Shown piece by piece: positions 45,066 to 53,878 of a DNA stretch of 64,000 nucleotides. The translations under genes were made by a program, and so were the position numbers. This DNA is from Clostridium_AD sp050717635 (GTDB taxonomy: Bacteria > Bacillota > Clostridia > Clostridiales > Clostridiaceae), in assembly GCF_050717635.1 (NCBI RefSeq), contig NZ_JBOITO010000013.1:62001-126000 (forward strand), read 5' to 3'. The first letter of the stretch is position 1; every line of letters starts with the position of its first letter. A model generated the notes under the pieces. The model saw nothing but the letters and a program-made list of their open reading frames with translations. It made no database searches and was not told the DNA's origin.

Positions 45066-45806
45066 TTGATATGTTCAGTAGAAAAAACATATGAAAATGT
45101 TGAAATAAGTGAAGGTGTGTATATGCTTTCTATAAAGGGCAAGTTTAACGTAAAGCCAGGCCAATTTTTTATGATAAAGGTAGAAAGCCTAGAACCATTA
45201 TTACCAAGGCCTATAAGTGTGTATGATGTGTGTGAGGAAAAAATAAGCTTTTTATATCAAATAGTAGGTCAAGGTACGAAACTTCTTAGCAAGCTAAAAG
45301 AAAACGACGAAATTCAGATAATGGGACCTCTTGGAAATGGATTTGATATAGAAAAAATAAAAGGTAATATTGCTGTAGTATCTGGAGGGATTGGGATAGC
45401 TCCACTTTTGTACCTCATAAAAAAGCTTACAGATTGTAACGTGGATTTGTACGCAGGGTTTAGAACTGTGGATTATTCTGCAGATACTGTGAGTAAATTT
45501 GTAAACGAAACTTATATATCCACAGAAAGTGGTGCCATTGGTCACAAAGGATACGTAACAGATTTAATTAATCCACAAAAATATAATACAGTTATATGTT
45601 GCGGACCAGAAATTATGATGAAAAAAGTTGTGCATAAATGTAATGACACAAATGTTCCTGTATTTGTATCTATGGAAAGTCATATGGCCTGCGGTATAGG
45701 TGCATGTCTTGTATGTACTTGTAAAACTGTAGAGGGAAACAAAAGAACCTGCAAGGATGGTCCGGTTTTTTTAGGGAAGGATTTGATTTTTAATGATGAG
45801 TGTTAA
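45066..45806 (+). CDS. pyrK: Dihydroorotate dehydrogenase B, electron-transfer subunit
   Basis: This 246-residue FAD and 2Fe-2S protein passes electrons from PyrD to NAD. It has the FAD-binding motif RPISVYDV, the NAD-binding GGIGIAPLLYL and a C-terminal iron-sulfur cluster (CGIGACLVCTC...C). It starts with TTG at 45066, 5 bases after GGAGGGG. The last bases overlap the pyrD start by 14 bp. Confidence 0.96.
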   Translation: MICSVEKTYENVEISEGVYMLSIKGKFNVKPGQFFMIKVESLEPLLPRPISVYDVCEEKISFLYQIVGQGTKLLSKLKENDEIQIMGPLGNGFDIEKIKGNIAVVSGGIGIAPLLYLIKKLTDCNVDLYAGFRTVDYSADTVSKFVNETYISTESGAIGHKGYVTDLINPQKYNTVICCGPEIMMKKVVHKCNDTNVPVFVSMESHMACGIGACLVCTCKTVEGNKRTCKDGPVFLGKDLIFNDEC

Positions 45807-46689
45807 GTTATGTGGTGTTAATCTGAAAAATCCTGTTATAGCTGCATCAGGAACCTTTGGATTTGGAGCAGAATATGGACAGTATTATGATATTTCAAGA
45901 CTAGGAGGTATATCCTCTAAAGGTCTTACAATTAATGAGAAACAGGGGAATGATGGCATACGTATTTATGAGACTAGAGGTGGAATGTTAAACAGTGTAG
46001 GACTTCAAAATCCAGGAATTGAAAAATTTATAAATTCTGAACTGACCATGATGCAGGAATATAACACAGCTATAATAGCAAATGTTGGAGGCGGAAATAT
46101 AGAGGAATATATTGCAGCTATAGAAAGATTAAATAATGAGGCTGTAGATATAATAGAATTAAATATATCTTGTCCTAATGTAAAATGTGGAGGTATGGCT
46201 TTTGGAATCAATTCAAACGTAGCTTATGATGTAGTACGACAGGTGAAAAGCATATGCAAGAAACCACTTATGGTTAAGCTCTCACCAAATGCGCAGGATA
46301 TAGTAGATATGGCATACAAATGTTGTGAAGCTGGAGCAGATGCATTGTCCCTTGTAAATACTTTTAAAGGCATGGCAGTGGATATACATCAAAGAAGTGC
46401 AGTTTTTAGTAATATATATGCAGGGTTATCAGGCCCAGCTATAAAACCTATGGCCCTTCGAATGGTTCATGAGGTATGCAAGGCTGTTAATATACCAGTT
46501 GTTGGTATGGGTGGTATTTGCTCATATGAAGATGCTATACAATTTATAATGGTGGGAGCAACGGCAATTCAAGTTGGAACGGCTAATTTTATAAAACCTG
46601 ATATATGTATAGATATAATAGAAGGAATGGAAGACTATATGTTGCGTGAAGGCATTAAAGATATAAGTGAGATACGAGGGATTATTTAG
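45793..46689 (+). CDS. pyrD: Dihydroorotate dehydrogenase B, catalytic subunit (class 1B)
   Basis: This 298-residue FMN enzyme oxidises dihydroorotate to orotate and works with PyrK. It shows VIAASGTFGFG, the active-site loop NISCPNVKCGG with the class 1 cysteine, and VKLSPN. ATG 45793 or 45796 could be used. The stop overlaps the pyrE ribosome binding site. Confidence 0.96.
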   Translation: MMSVKLCGVNLKNPVIAASGTFGFGAEYGQYYDISRLGGISSKGLTINEKQGNDGIRIYETRGGMLNSVGLQNPGIEKFINSELTMMQEYNTAIIANVGGGNIEEYIAAIERLNNEAVDIIELNISCPNVKCGGMAFGINSNVAYDVVRQVKSICKKPLMVKLSPNAQDIVDMAYKCCEAGADALSLVNTFKGMAVDIHQRSAVFSNIYAGLSGPAIKPMALRMVHEVCKAVNIPVVGMGGICSYEDAIQFIMVGATAIQVGTANFIKPDICIDIIEGMEDYMLREGIKDISEIRGII

Positions 46690-46700
46690 GAGGCGATATT

Positions 46701-47267
46701 ATTAATATTAATGTTTTAGATATATTAAAAGAGTCGGGCGCACTACTAGAGGGACATTTTCTGTTATCCTCAGGACGACACAGTAACAGATATTGCCAAT
46801 GCGCAAAATTACTTCAGTATCCAGATAAGGCTGAAAAGGTGCTAAGTGTAGTAGCTCAAAAACTTAAGGATATAGATTTTGATGTGGTTGTAGGCCCGGC
46901 TATGGGTGGTATAATAGTAGCTTATGAAGTAGGTAGACAAACTGGAAAGCCTGCTATTTTTACAGAAAGAGTTAATGGCACTTTTGAACTGCGAAGGGGT
47001 TTTGAAATTACTAAGGGGCAGAAGGTTTTAATTACAGAGGATGTAGTAACTACTGGTAAATCTTCACTAGAAACAATAAAGGTTTTAGAGGAGCTTGGTG
47101 CAGAGGTAGTTGGAATATGTTGCATTGTGGACAGAGGAAGTAGCAAGATTGATTATCCTATTTATAGTTCTATAAAACTGGAAATTGAAAGCTATGACCC
47201 AGTAGATTGTCCTCTTTGTAAAGAGGGAACACCCTACATAAAACCAGGTAGTAGGAATATAAAGTAG
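46701..47267 (+). CDS. pyrE: Orotate phosphoribosyltransferase with probable ATT start
   Basis: This enzyme adds ribose phosphate to orotate. The frame reads (M)NINVLDILKESGALLEGHFLLSSGRHSNRY... with the PRPP-binding motif LITEDVVTTGKSS. No ATG, GTG or TTG lies in frame before the conserved N-terminus; the first is GTG 46839, which would delete the HSNRY region. AGGAGG at 46688-46693 sits 7 bases before ATT 46701 (or 4 before ATT 46698), so ATT is the likely start and the product is 188 residues. It is the last gene of the pyr operon. Confidence 0.93.
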   Translation: MNINVLDILKESGALLEGHFLLSSGRHSNRYCQCAKLLQYPDKAEKVLSVVAQKLKDIDFDVVVGPAMGGIIVAYEVGRQTGKPAIFTERVNGTFELRRGFEITKGQKVLITEDVVTTGKSSLETIKVLEELGAEVVGICCIVDRGSSKIDYPIYSSIKLEIESYDPVDCPLCKEGTPYIKPGSRNIK

Positions 47268-47303
47268 AAAAGCAGAAGGTTATTGTAACCTTCTGCTTTT
47301 GCT
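47268..47303. terminator. Bidirectional terminator between pyrE and pflA
   Basis: AAAAGCAGAAGGTTA (47268-47282), loop TTG, TAACCTTCTGCTTTT (47286-47300). It serves the convergent pyr and pfl operons. Confidence 0.93.
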
Positions 47304-47306
47304 TTG

Positions 47307-48056
47307 TTATGCTGTTTGTGATTTTGATTTTTCTTTAGTTATTAGCAAATTATCAATTAACAGTTGAAGCTCTTTAGTTTTATCTTTATCCATGGGTTCT
47401 ACACCTTTTAATTTATAAGGGATAGATAGTTCTTCATATTTATGTGCTCCTAGAACATGATAGGGAAGAAGTTCTACTTTATCTACATTTGGAACCTCTT
47501 CACTTATAATTTTAGACATTTTAGTTATATGTTCCACGGAATCTGTAATTCCTGGCACAACAACGTGTCTTACCCAAACCCTGGATTTGGATTTTCTCAA
47601 AGCGCCTAAAAATGAATTAATACCTTTAGTATCTTTGCCGGTTAAGTTAACATAACCAAGGCTTGTTGTATGTTTTATATCTAAAAGTACTAAATCAGTA
47701 TATTTTAATATATCATCATAATTACCACTTCCAAAGCCAGATGTATCTAAGCAAGTATGAATGCCATTAAGTTTACATAATTTTAGGCACTCAAGTAAAA
47801 ATTCTGGCTGCATTAATGGGTCGCCACCAGAGAAAGTAACTCCACCGGAAGAACGATCAAAATATGGTTTAAATCTAATAATCTTTTGGACAATTTGGGC
47901 GGATGTCATTTCCATACCACCACTGAGATTCCAAGTATCTGGGTTATGACAGTAGGCACATCTTAATTTGCATCCTTGAAAGAAAACCACTACTCTTATT
48001 CCAGGACCATCAACTAGTCCCATTGTCTCTATAGAATGAATATTACCTTTTATCAT
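47307..48056 (-). CDS. pflA: Pyruvate formate-lyase activating enzyme
   Basis: This 249-residue radical SAM enzyme installs the glycyl radical in PflB. The iron-sulfur motif C29-x3-C33-x2-C36 is seen in GCKLRCAYCHNPDTW, and FSGGDPLMQPEF is the GGE-like SAM-binding motif. AGGAGGAG precedes the ATG on the minus strand. It lies 48 bp after pflB, in one operon. Confidence 0.97.
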   Translation of the reverse strand: MIKGNIHSIETMGLVDGPGIRVVVFFQGCKLRCAYCHNPDTWNLSGGMEMTSAQIVQKIIRFKPYFDRSSGGVTFSGGDPLMQPEFLLECLKLCKLNGIHTCLDTSGFGSGNYDDILKYTDLVLLDIKHTTSLGYVNLTGKDTKGINSFLGALRKSKSRVWVRHVVVPGITDSVEHITKMSKIISEEVPNVDKVELLPYHVLGAHKYEELSIPYKLKGVEPMDKDKTKELQLLIDNLLITKEKSKSQTA

Positions 48057-48104
48057 ATATACTCCTCCTCAACTTAGGTATAAAAATATTTAAAGTATCT
48101 TTTG

Positions 48105-50333
48105 TTATAATTTTTTATGGAAAGTTCTGCTAATAACTTCAAGTTGTTGTTCTTTTGGTAGTCTGTTGAAATGAACGGCATATCCGGATATTCTTATTGT
48201 TAATGTTGGATATTTATCTGGATTCTCCATTGCATCAATTAGAACTTCTCTATTTAGTACATTTACATTTAAATGGTGTGCACTTTGCGCGAAGTAACCA
48301 TCTAAAAGGAAAACAAGGTTGTTTATTCTTGTAGATTCATCTATTCCAAGTGCAGCTGGTACTATTGAAAAAGTATTTGAAACTCCATCTTGGCAATAAT
48401 TTCTATAAGGAATCTTAGCAACTGAATTTAGTGATGATAATGCTCCGTTTTCATCGCTACCTTGTGTTGGGTTTGCTCCAGGGGCAAGTGCTATACCTTG
48501 TTTCCTTCCATCTGGAGTTGATCCTGTCTTCTTACCATAAACAACATTGGAGGTAATGGTAAGTGCTGACAAGGTATGTTCTGCACCTTTATAAGCTGGA
48601 TGTTTCTTAAGTTCATTGCTAAATTCCTTAATAAGATTAACAGCTAAATCATCAGCTCTGTCATCATCATTTCCGTATTTAGGAAAAGTTCCTTCAATTT
48701 CAAAGTCTATCGTTATGCCTTTTTTATTTCTTATTGGTTTTACCTTAGCAAATTTTATAGCACTTAAGGAGTCGGCTGCAACTGATAGTCCAGCTACTCC
48801 GAAGGCCATGAAGTATTTAAGGTCTGTATCATGTAGTGATAATTGACCAGCTTCATAAGCGTACTTATCATGCATATAATGTATAGTGTTCATTGTATTT
48901 ACATACATATCCGCAACATAGGCGAGTACTTTTGAATACATTGCTCTAACTGATTTGTAATCAAGAATCTCATCAGTATTTTTTGGAATTCCAGGTACTA
49001 CAAGCTTACCTTTTAATTCGTCTATTCCGCCGTTAAGTGATAGTAATAATGATTTAGCAAGGTTTGCCCTAGCCCCAAAGAATTGCATCCTCTTACCAAT
49101 TTCCATTGCAGAAACGCAACAAGCTATTCCATAGTCTTCACCATAAATAGGTCTCATTATATCATCATTTTCATATTGTAATGCATCCGTTTCAATGGAC
49201 ATTTTAGCACAGTATTTTTTAAAGGGTTCTGGTAATTTTTCTGACCAAAGTACAGTCATATTTGGTTCTGGAGCTGAGCCTAAATTAGTTAGTGTATGAA
49301 GGAATCTAAAGGAATTCTTTGTTACCATTGGTGTACCGTTAAGGGCTACTCCTCCGATTGATTCAGTAACCCAATTTGGATCACCGCCAAATAACTCATT
49401 GTATTCAGGAGTTCTAAGATGTCTAGCCATTCTAAGCTTAATTACAAATTGATCAATGATTTCTTGAGCCTCATCTTCAGTTATTATACCTTCTGCTAAA
49501 TCCCTTTCGAAATAAATGTCTAAGAAATTAGTAGTTCTCCCAAGAGACATTGCAGCGCCATTATTTTCTTTTATTCCTGCAAGATATCCCATATAAACGG
49601 CTTGAACAGCTTCGCATGCGCTGTTAGCTGGCTTTGAAATATCAACATTATATTTTAGGGCCATGCTTTTTATTGAAACAAGTGCTCTTATTTGCATACT
49701 TATTTCTTCTCTATGTCTTATCAGATCATCATAGGCGTGTCCTGTTAATTCATTTAAATCTTTTTTCTTCTCATCAATTAAAAAATCTATACCATAAAGG
49801 GCTATTCTTCTATAGTCTCCAATTACGCGACCTCTTCCATAGGCATCAGGAAGTCCAGTTAGGAGTCCTACAGTTCTTGCAACCTTTGTAGCATCAGTGT
49901 ATGCATCAAAAACACCTTCATTATGAGTTTTTCTGTACTTGGGAAAATATTCTTCTATATCTTTATTTAATTTATAACCGTAAGCTTCTAATGATTGCTC
50001 TACCATTCTAAAGCCACCAAATGGGTTTACTATTCTTTTGAGTGGTGCATCTGTTTGAAGTCCAACAATAACCTCGTTTTCTTTATCTATGTAGCCAGGA
50101 GCGAAATTATCTATTCCCGAAACTTCATTAGTTTCTACATCTATAATACCTTTTTTTATTTCTTCTATTATAAGTGAATTAGCCTTATCCCAAACACTAC
50201 TAGTCTTAGCAGTTTTTCCTACTAAAAAACTATCATCACCTTCATATAGCGTATAATTTTTTTGAATAAAGTCACTTACATTAGTTTCGTCTTTCCACTG
50301 ATCGCCTTTGAAACCGTTCCATTGTTTAAACAT
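48105..50333 (-). CDS. pflB: Formate C-acetyltransferase (pyruvate formate-lyase)
   Basis: This 742-residue glycyl-radical enzyme splits pyruvate into acetyl-CoA and formate. The adjacent catalytic cysteines are in GIACCVSAMEIGKRM, and the radical glycine is G717 in RISGYAVHFNRL. AAAGGAGG precedes the ATG. It provides a fermentative outlet for the glycolysis operon and one-carbon units. Upstream, 50334-50464 should hold its promoter, but I cannot pick a confident one. Confidence 0.98.
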   Translation of the reverse strand: MFKQWNGFKGDQWKDETNVSDFIQKNYTLYEGDDSFLVGKTAKTSSVWDKANSLIIEEIKKGIIDVETNEVSGIDNFAPGYIDKENEVIVGLQTDAPLKRIVNPFGGFRMVEQSLEAYGYKLNKDIEEYFPKYRKTHNEGVFDAYTDATKVARTVGLLTGLPDAYGRGRVIGDYRRIALYGIDFLIDEKKKDLNELTGHAYDDLIRHREEISMQIRALVSIKSMALKYNVDISKPANSACEAVQAVYMGYLAGIKENNGAAMSLGRTTNFLDIYFERDLAEGIITEDEAQEIIDQFVIKLRMARHLRTPEYNELFGGDPNWVTESIGGVALNGTPMVTKNSFRFLHTLTNLGSAPEPNMTVLWSEKLPEPFKKYCAKMSIETDALQYENDDIMRPIYGEDYGIACCVSAMEIGKRMQFFGARANLAKSLLLSLNGGIDELKGKLVVPGIPKNTDEILDYKSVRAMYSKVLAYVADMYVNTMNTIHYMHDKYAYEAGQLSLHDTDLKYFMAFGVAGLSVAADSLSAIKFAKVKPIRNKKGITIDFEIEGTFPKYGNDDDRADDLAVNLIKEFSNELKKHPAYKGAEHTLSALTITSNVVYGKKTGSTPDGRKQGIALAPGANPTQGSDENGALSSLNSVAKIPYRNYCQDGVSNTFSIVPAALGIDESTRINNLVFLLDGYFAQSAHHLNVNVLNREVLIDAMENPDKYPTLTIRISGYAVHFNRLPKEQQLEVISRTFHKKL

Positions 50334-50739
50334 TTGTTTTCCTCCTTATGTAGTGTTTGCTAAAATTTTTAAATATCAAATATATGTGAATATCATGCAA
50401 TATATTTTGGATTTGCTAATACTTAAACCTAAAATTTATAACAGATTAATAGTGTATTTACATTATGTTACCAAAACTTAAAATACAATCTGCTAATATA
50501 ATATATTATAATATTAATAATGAAACAGTTCAAGTAATTTATAAAAGTTGTAATATTAAAAATATTCTAATAATTATACAAACGTTGGTATATAAAGATT
50601 TAACAATGCTAAAAAAAAAACAAGATTACATAACAGATTTTTTTAAAAATGAAACACATCAAAATTATAGTGATGCAATCAGCTTCTTAATGTGAATAAA
50701 TTGTAAAAAGATTATTAAATATACAATATTAAAGAAAAA

Positions 50740-50765
50740 CCTTATTATTTACATATATAATAAGG
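50740..50765. promoter_or_regulatory. Inverted repeat upstream of the 50806 gene
   Basis: CCTTATTAT (50740-50748) and ATAATAAGG (50757-50765) form a 9-bp stem, followed at once by TATAAT (50766-50771 region). On the minus strand it is followed by TTTTTCTTT, so it could be a terminator for leftward transcripts or an operator over a -10 box. Confidence 0.4.
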
Positions 50766-50805
50766 TATAATGAATATTGTATGTATTTTATTGGAGGTGG
50801 ATTCT

Positions 50806-51624
50806 ATGAGAAGGCCTAGCATATTTAGCAAGGATTATGAAAAACAAGTAAAGAAACGAAGAAAGAAAATATTTTTAATGATTTTAGTGCCTATAATAGG
50901 CTTATCCATATTTTTAATTACAGATTTCGATTCTATGTTAAATAAAGGAATAAGCGTGAAGGAAAGTATAAACAATATCTTCACAAATAAATCAAAACAG
51001 GATACAGTGGATGGGGAAAATAAAGCTGCGGAAGTACAAAAAAAAGAAGAAGTAATTAAACAACAACCTGAGGTTACTGAAAAGGTTGCTATAGAGAATG
51101 AAATCTTCGCTATTACATTGTCTGATGGCCAAAAAATTAGTGTTAAATATAATGTGAAGGCAGCAGTGAAAAGTATAGAAGGTATATCAGATTCTAAAGG
51201 TATATCTTATGATATAAGTCCAAGTAAAAAATCAATAGTTATACAAAGTAAGATAAATCAGGATATCCTATACTTTGATGTTAACAAAATCAGTAAAGAC
51301 ATTACCAAGAAATCACATACCTCTAGCAAAGGTAAAGTATTTTATAAAGAAGACAAAATCAAAAAAGATCCAAATTATGTTTGGTCAATTATGCCTAAAT
51401 TCATCGATGAAGATAATATTGTGTATGTTAGTGAATTACCCTGGATGAATGAAGAGGCGACGCAATATATATGGAAAGTAAATTTAAAAAGCAATGTTCA
51501 TTCACAGGTGAAACCGGCAAAGGGTAAAAGTATTACTTTTAAAAATATAACATCTAAAGGGTTGGAAACGATAATAGATAGTGAAGCTTATCATATTACA
51601 TCCACAGGTAAAATACTAAATTAG
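50806..51624 (+). CDS. Membrane-anchored protein of unknown function upstream of tig
   Basis: This protein has 272 residues. ATG 50806 was chosen because GGAGGTGG lies 5 to 6 bases upstream; a longer in-frame ATG at 50770 has none. The N-terminus is basic (DYEKQVKKRRKK), then one transmembrane helix (IFLMILVPIIGLSIFLI), a Lys/Glu-rich linker and an extracellular domain of about 170 residues beginning IENEIFAITLSDGQKISVKYN. I do not recognise a named family. It stands alone ahead of the protein-folding cluster, with its own spacing and no shared ribosome site. Confidence 0.8.
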   Translation: MRRPSIFSKDYEKQVKKRRKKIFLMILVPIIGLSIFLITDFDSMLNKGISVKESINNIFTNKSKQDTVDGENKAAEVQKKEEVIKQQPEVTEKVAIENEIFAITLSDGQKISVKYNVKAAVKSIEGISDSKGISYDISPSKKSIVIQSKINQDILYFDVNKISKDITKKSHTSSKGKVFYKEDKIKKDPNYVWSIMPKFIDEDNIVYVSELPWMNEEATQYIWKVNLKSNVHSQVKPAKGKSITFKNITSKGLETIIDSEAYHITSTGKILN

Positions 51625-51747
51625 GTAAGAAAAATTGTGTTAGCTAAAAAAGAACTTAAATTATATTGTAGATTGTGTTGTAAATTATAAAGAAATTAGT
51701 TATAATCAGTACTATTGGACCATATAAGCAGATAAGTACTATAAAAT

Positions 51748-51777
51748 TTGTAAATACCTTGAAAGTTGTGTTATAAT
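51748..51777 (+). promoter_or_regulatory. Predicted promoter of tig
   Basis: TTGTAA (51748-51753), 18-base spacer, TATAAT (51772-51777), 51 bp before the tig start. Confidence 0.65.
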
Positions 51778-51828
51778 ATATAATGGTTAAGTTAACAAGC
51801 ATTTGTGGTAATTAGGAGGAGAAAATTA

Positions 51829-53121
51829 ATGAACGTTAAAATGGAGAAATTAGAAAAAAATATTATTAAATTAGAAATAACTGTAGAAGCAAAAAGATTT
51901 AATGAATCCCTTAAAAAATCCAGTGTAAAAAATACAAAAACAATAAACATACCTGGATTTAGAAAAGGTAAAGCACCAATGTCTATAATAAAGAAAATGT
52001 ATGGTGAAGGTGTTTTCTTTGAAGATGCTATAAACTTCTGTTGTGATGATACATACCCAGAAGCACTAAAAGAGTATGATATAAGTCCACTAGATTATCC
52101 TAAAATCGATATTATAGAAATAGGAGAAGGAAAAGATTTTATTTATACAGCGTCTGTAGTGGTAATTCCAGAAGTTGTACTTGGAGAATATAAAGGCGTA
52201 GAAGCTAAAAAAATTGAATATAATGTAACGGATGAAGAAGTTGAAAAAGAACTAAAAGGCATGCAAGAAAAAAATGCTAGAATAGAAGAGAAACTTGATG
52301 GTACTGTTGCAATGGGTAATATAGCTATTATAGACTTTAAGGGATTTATTGAAGATGTACCTTTTGAAGGTGGAGAAGGAAAAGATTTTGAACTTGAAAT
52401 TGGTTCGGGATCATTTATTGATACTTTTGAAGAGCAGTTAATTGGCTTAAAAGTTGGAGAAAATAAAGAAGTTAAAGTTAATTTCCCAGAGAAATATGGA
52501 AGAGAAGAGTTGAATGGAAAACTTGCTACATTTAATGTAACAATTAAGAGTATGAAGGAAAAAGAATTACCAGCTATTGATGATGAATTTGCTAAAGATG
52601 TTTCAGAATTTGACTGTTTAGAGGAATTAAGAAACGATATTAAATCATCACTTAAAAAAACAAGCGAGGATAGAGAAAAGAAAGAATTTGAAGAATCTGT
52701 TATGGATGCAGTTTGTTCAAACGTTGAAATGGATATACCAGAAGTTATGATAAAAAGAGAAACTGATGTAATGCTCAAGGATTTAGAAATGAAGTTAAAA
52801 TATCAGGGGTTAGATCTTGAATCATATTATCAGTATACTAATAACACTGAAGAAAAAGTTAGAGAATTTATGAAAGAAGCGGCAGAGAAAAGAGTTAAAA
52901 CGGACCTAGTAATTACAGAAATAGCTAAAATAGAAAAAGTTGACGCTACTGATGAAGAAATGTTAGAAAAAGCTAAACAAGTTGCCACTCAATATGGAGA
53001 AAAAGATATAGAAAAAACAGCAGATTTAATTATGAATGCACAAAAACAATATCTAAAAATTGATGTTGTAAATGAAAAAGTAATAAAAATGTTAGTCGAA
53101 AGCGCTAAAGTTATTGCATAA
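51829..53121 (+). CDS. tig: Trigger factor chaperone
   Basis: This 430-residue ribosome-associated chaperone and prolyl isomerase has the ribosome-docking loop GFRKGKAP (near residues 44-51), a central FKBP domain (GNIAIIDFKGFIEDVPFEGGEGKDFELEIG) and a helical C-terminal domain. ATG 51829 follows AGGAGGAG; the upstream in-frame start at 51805 would overlap that site. It is followed by a terminator and then clpP. Confidence 0.97.
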   Translation: MNVKMEKLEKNIIKLEITVEAKRFNESLKKSSVKNTKTINIPGFRKGKAPMSIIKKMYGEGVFFEDAINFCCDDTYPEALKEYDISPLDYPKIDIIEIGEGKDFIYTASVVVIPEVVLGEYKGVEAKKIEYNVTDEEVEKELKGMQEKNARIEEKLDGTVAMGNIAIIDFKGFIEDVPFEGGEGKDFELEIGSGSFIDTFEEQLIGLKVGENKEVKVNFPEKYGREELNGKLATFNVTIKSMKEKELPAIDDEFAKDVSEFDCLEELRNDIKSSLKKTSEDREKKEFEESVMDAVCSNVEMDIPEVMIKRETDVMLKDLEMKLKYQGLDLESYYQYTNNTEEKVREFMKEAAEKRVKTDLVITEIAKIEKVDATDEEMLEKAKQVATQYGEKDIEKTADLIMNAQKQYLKIDVVNEKVIKMLVESAKVIA

Positions 53122-53131
53122 TATATACTAG

Positions 53132-53168
53132 AATTAATTGCCAGATACTTTTCTGGCAATTAATTTTA
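53132..53168 (+). terminator. Terminator after tig
   Basis: AATTAATTGCCAGA (53132-53145) pairs with TCTGGCAATTAATT (53152-53165), then TTAAAT. The T run is short. Confidence 0.75.
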
Positions 53169-53274
53169 AATATAGGATAAAATCATATGTTTAAAAAATA
53201 ATTATATAGGATAGAATTAAATAATAGATCGTCTTTTGAAGTAGTTCTATTACAAGAGTAGAGGAGGGAATTAT

Positions 53275-53859
53275 ATGAGTTTAGTGCCAATGGTTGTTGA
53301 ACAAACTAATAGGGGAGAAAGATCCTATGATATTTATTCAAGGTTATTAAAAGAAAGGATAATTTTTCTAGGAGAAGAAGTAAATGATGTAACTGCTAGC
53401 TTGATTGTTGCTCAATTACTGTATTTAGAGTCTGAAGATCCTGACAAAGACATTTATTTATATATAAATAGCCCAGGCGGTTCAATTACGTCAGGAATGG
53501 CTATTTTTGACACAATGCAGTATATAAAACCACAAGTTTCAACTATATGTACTGGTATGGCAGCATCAATGGGGGCTTTCTTATTGGCTGCTGGAGAAAA
53601 GGGAAAAAGATTTGCATTGCCAAACAGTGAAATTCTCATACATCAGCCACTAGGAGGATTTCAAGGTCAAGCAACAGATATTGATATACACGCAAAAAGA
53701 ATTCTTAAAACTAAAGAATCATTAAATCGGATACTTAGTGAAAGAACTGGCCAAACAATTGAGAAAATTCAACATGATGTTGAAAGAGATTACTTTATGA
53801 GCTCACAAGAGGCTATGGAGTATGGATTAATAGATGAAGTTATAACTAAAAAGAAATAA
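53275..53859 (+). CDS. clpP: ATP-dependent Clp protease proteolytic subunit
   Basis: This 194-residue serine peptidase forms the tetradecameric barrel used by ClpX and other Clp ATPases. The catalytic triad is S98 in GMAASMGAFLL, H123 in ILIHQPLGG and the Asp in the DIDIHAKRI/ERDYFMS region. SPGGSITSGMAI forms the oxyanion region. GGAGGG precedes the ATG, and clpX follows after 19 bp. Confidence 0.98.
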   Translation: MSLVPMVVEQTNRGERSYDIYSRLLKERIIFLGEEVNDVTASLIVAQLLYLESEDPDKDIYLYINSPGGSITSGMAIFDTMQYIKPQVSTICTGMAASMGAFLLAAGEKGKRFALPNSEILIHQPLGGFQGQATDIDIHAKRILKTKESLNRILSERTGQTIEKIQHDVERDYFMSSQEAMEYGLIDEVITKKK

Positions 53860-53878
53860 CATTAATTGAGGTGAAAAT

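Noticed and set aside
41526..47267. A pyrR gene within the pyr operon
   Set aside because: The operon runs pyrB, pyrI, pyrC, pyrF, pyrK, pyrD, pyrE with no pyrR; the regulator implied by the RNA sites must be encoded elsewhere.
46839..47267. pyrE starting at GTG 46839
   Set aside because: It would delete the conserved N-terminal HSNRY region and has no ribosome binding site; the frame is open and conserved up to ATT 46701.
50334..50464. A Rex operator upstream of pflB
   Set aside because: I looked for TTGTTAA-N4-TTAACAA-type sequence and found only AT-rich approximations that are not better than chance.
50465..50695. 76-codon plus-strand frame upstream of the 50806 gene
   Set aside because: No ribosome binding site, AT-driven composition (Ile, Asn, Tyr, Lys) and no recognisable motif; it lies where the pflB promoter and leader region should be.
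52143..52778. 211-codon minus-strand frame inside tig
   Set aside because: Serine- and phenylalanine-rich mirror of the Glu/Lys-rich tig coding strand; no ribosome site or independent evidence.
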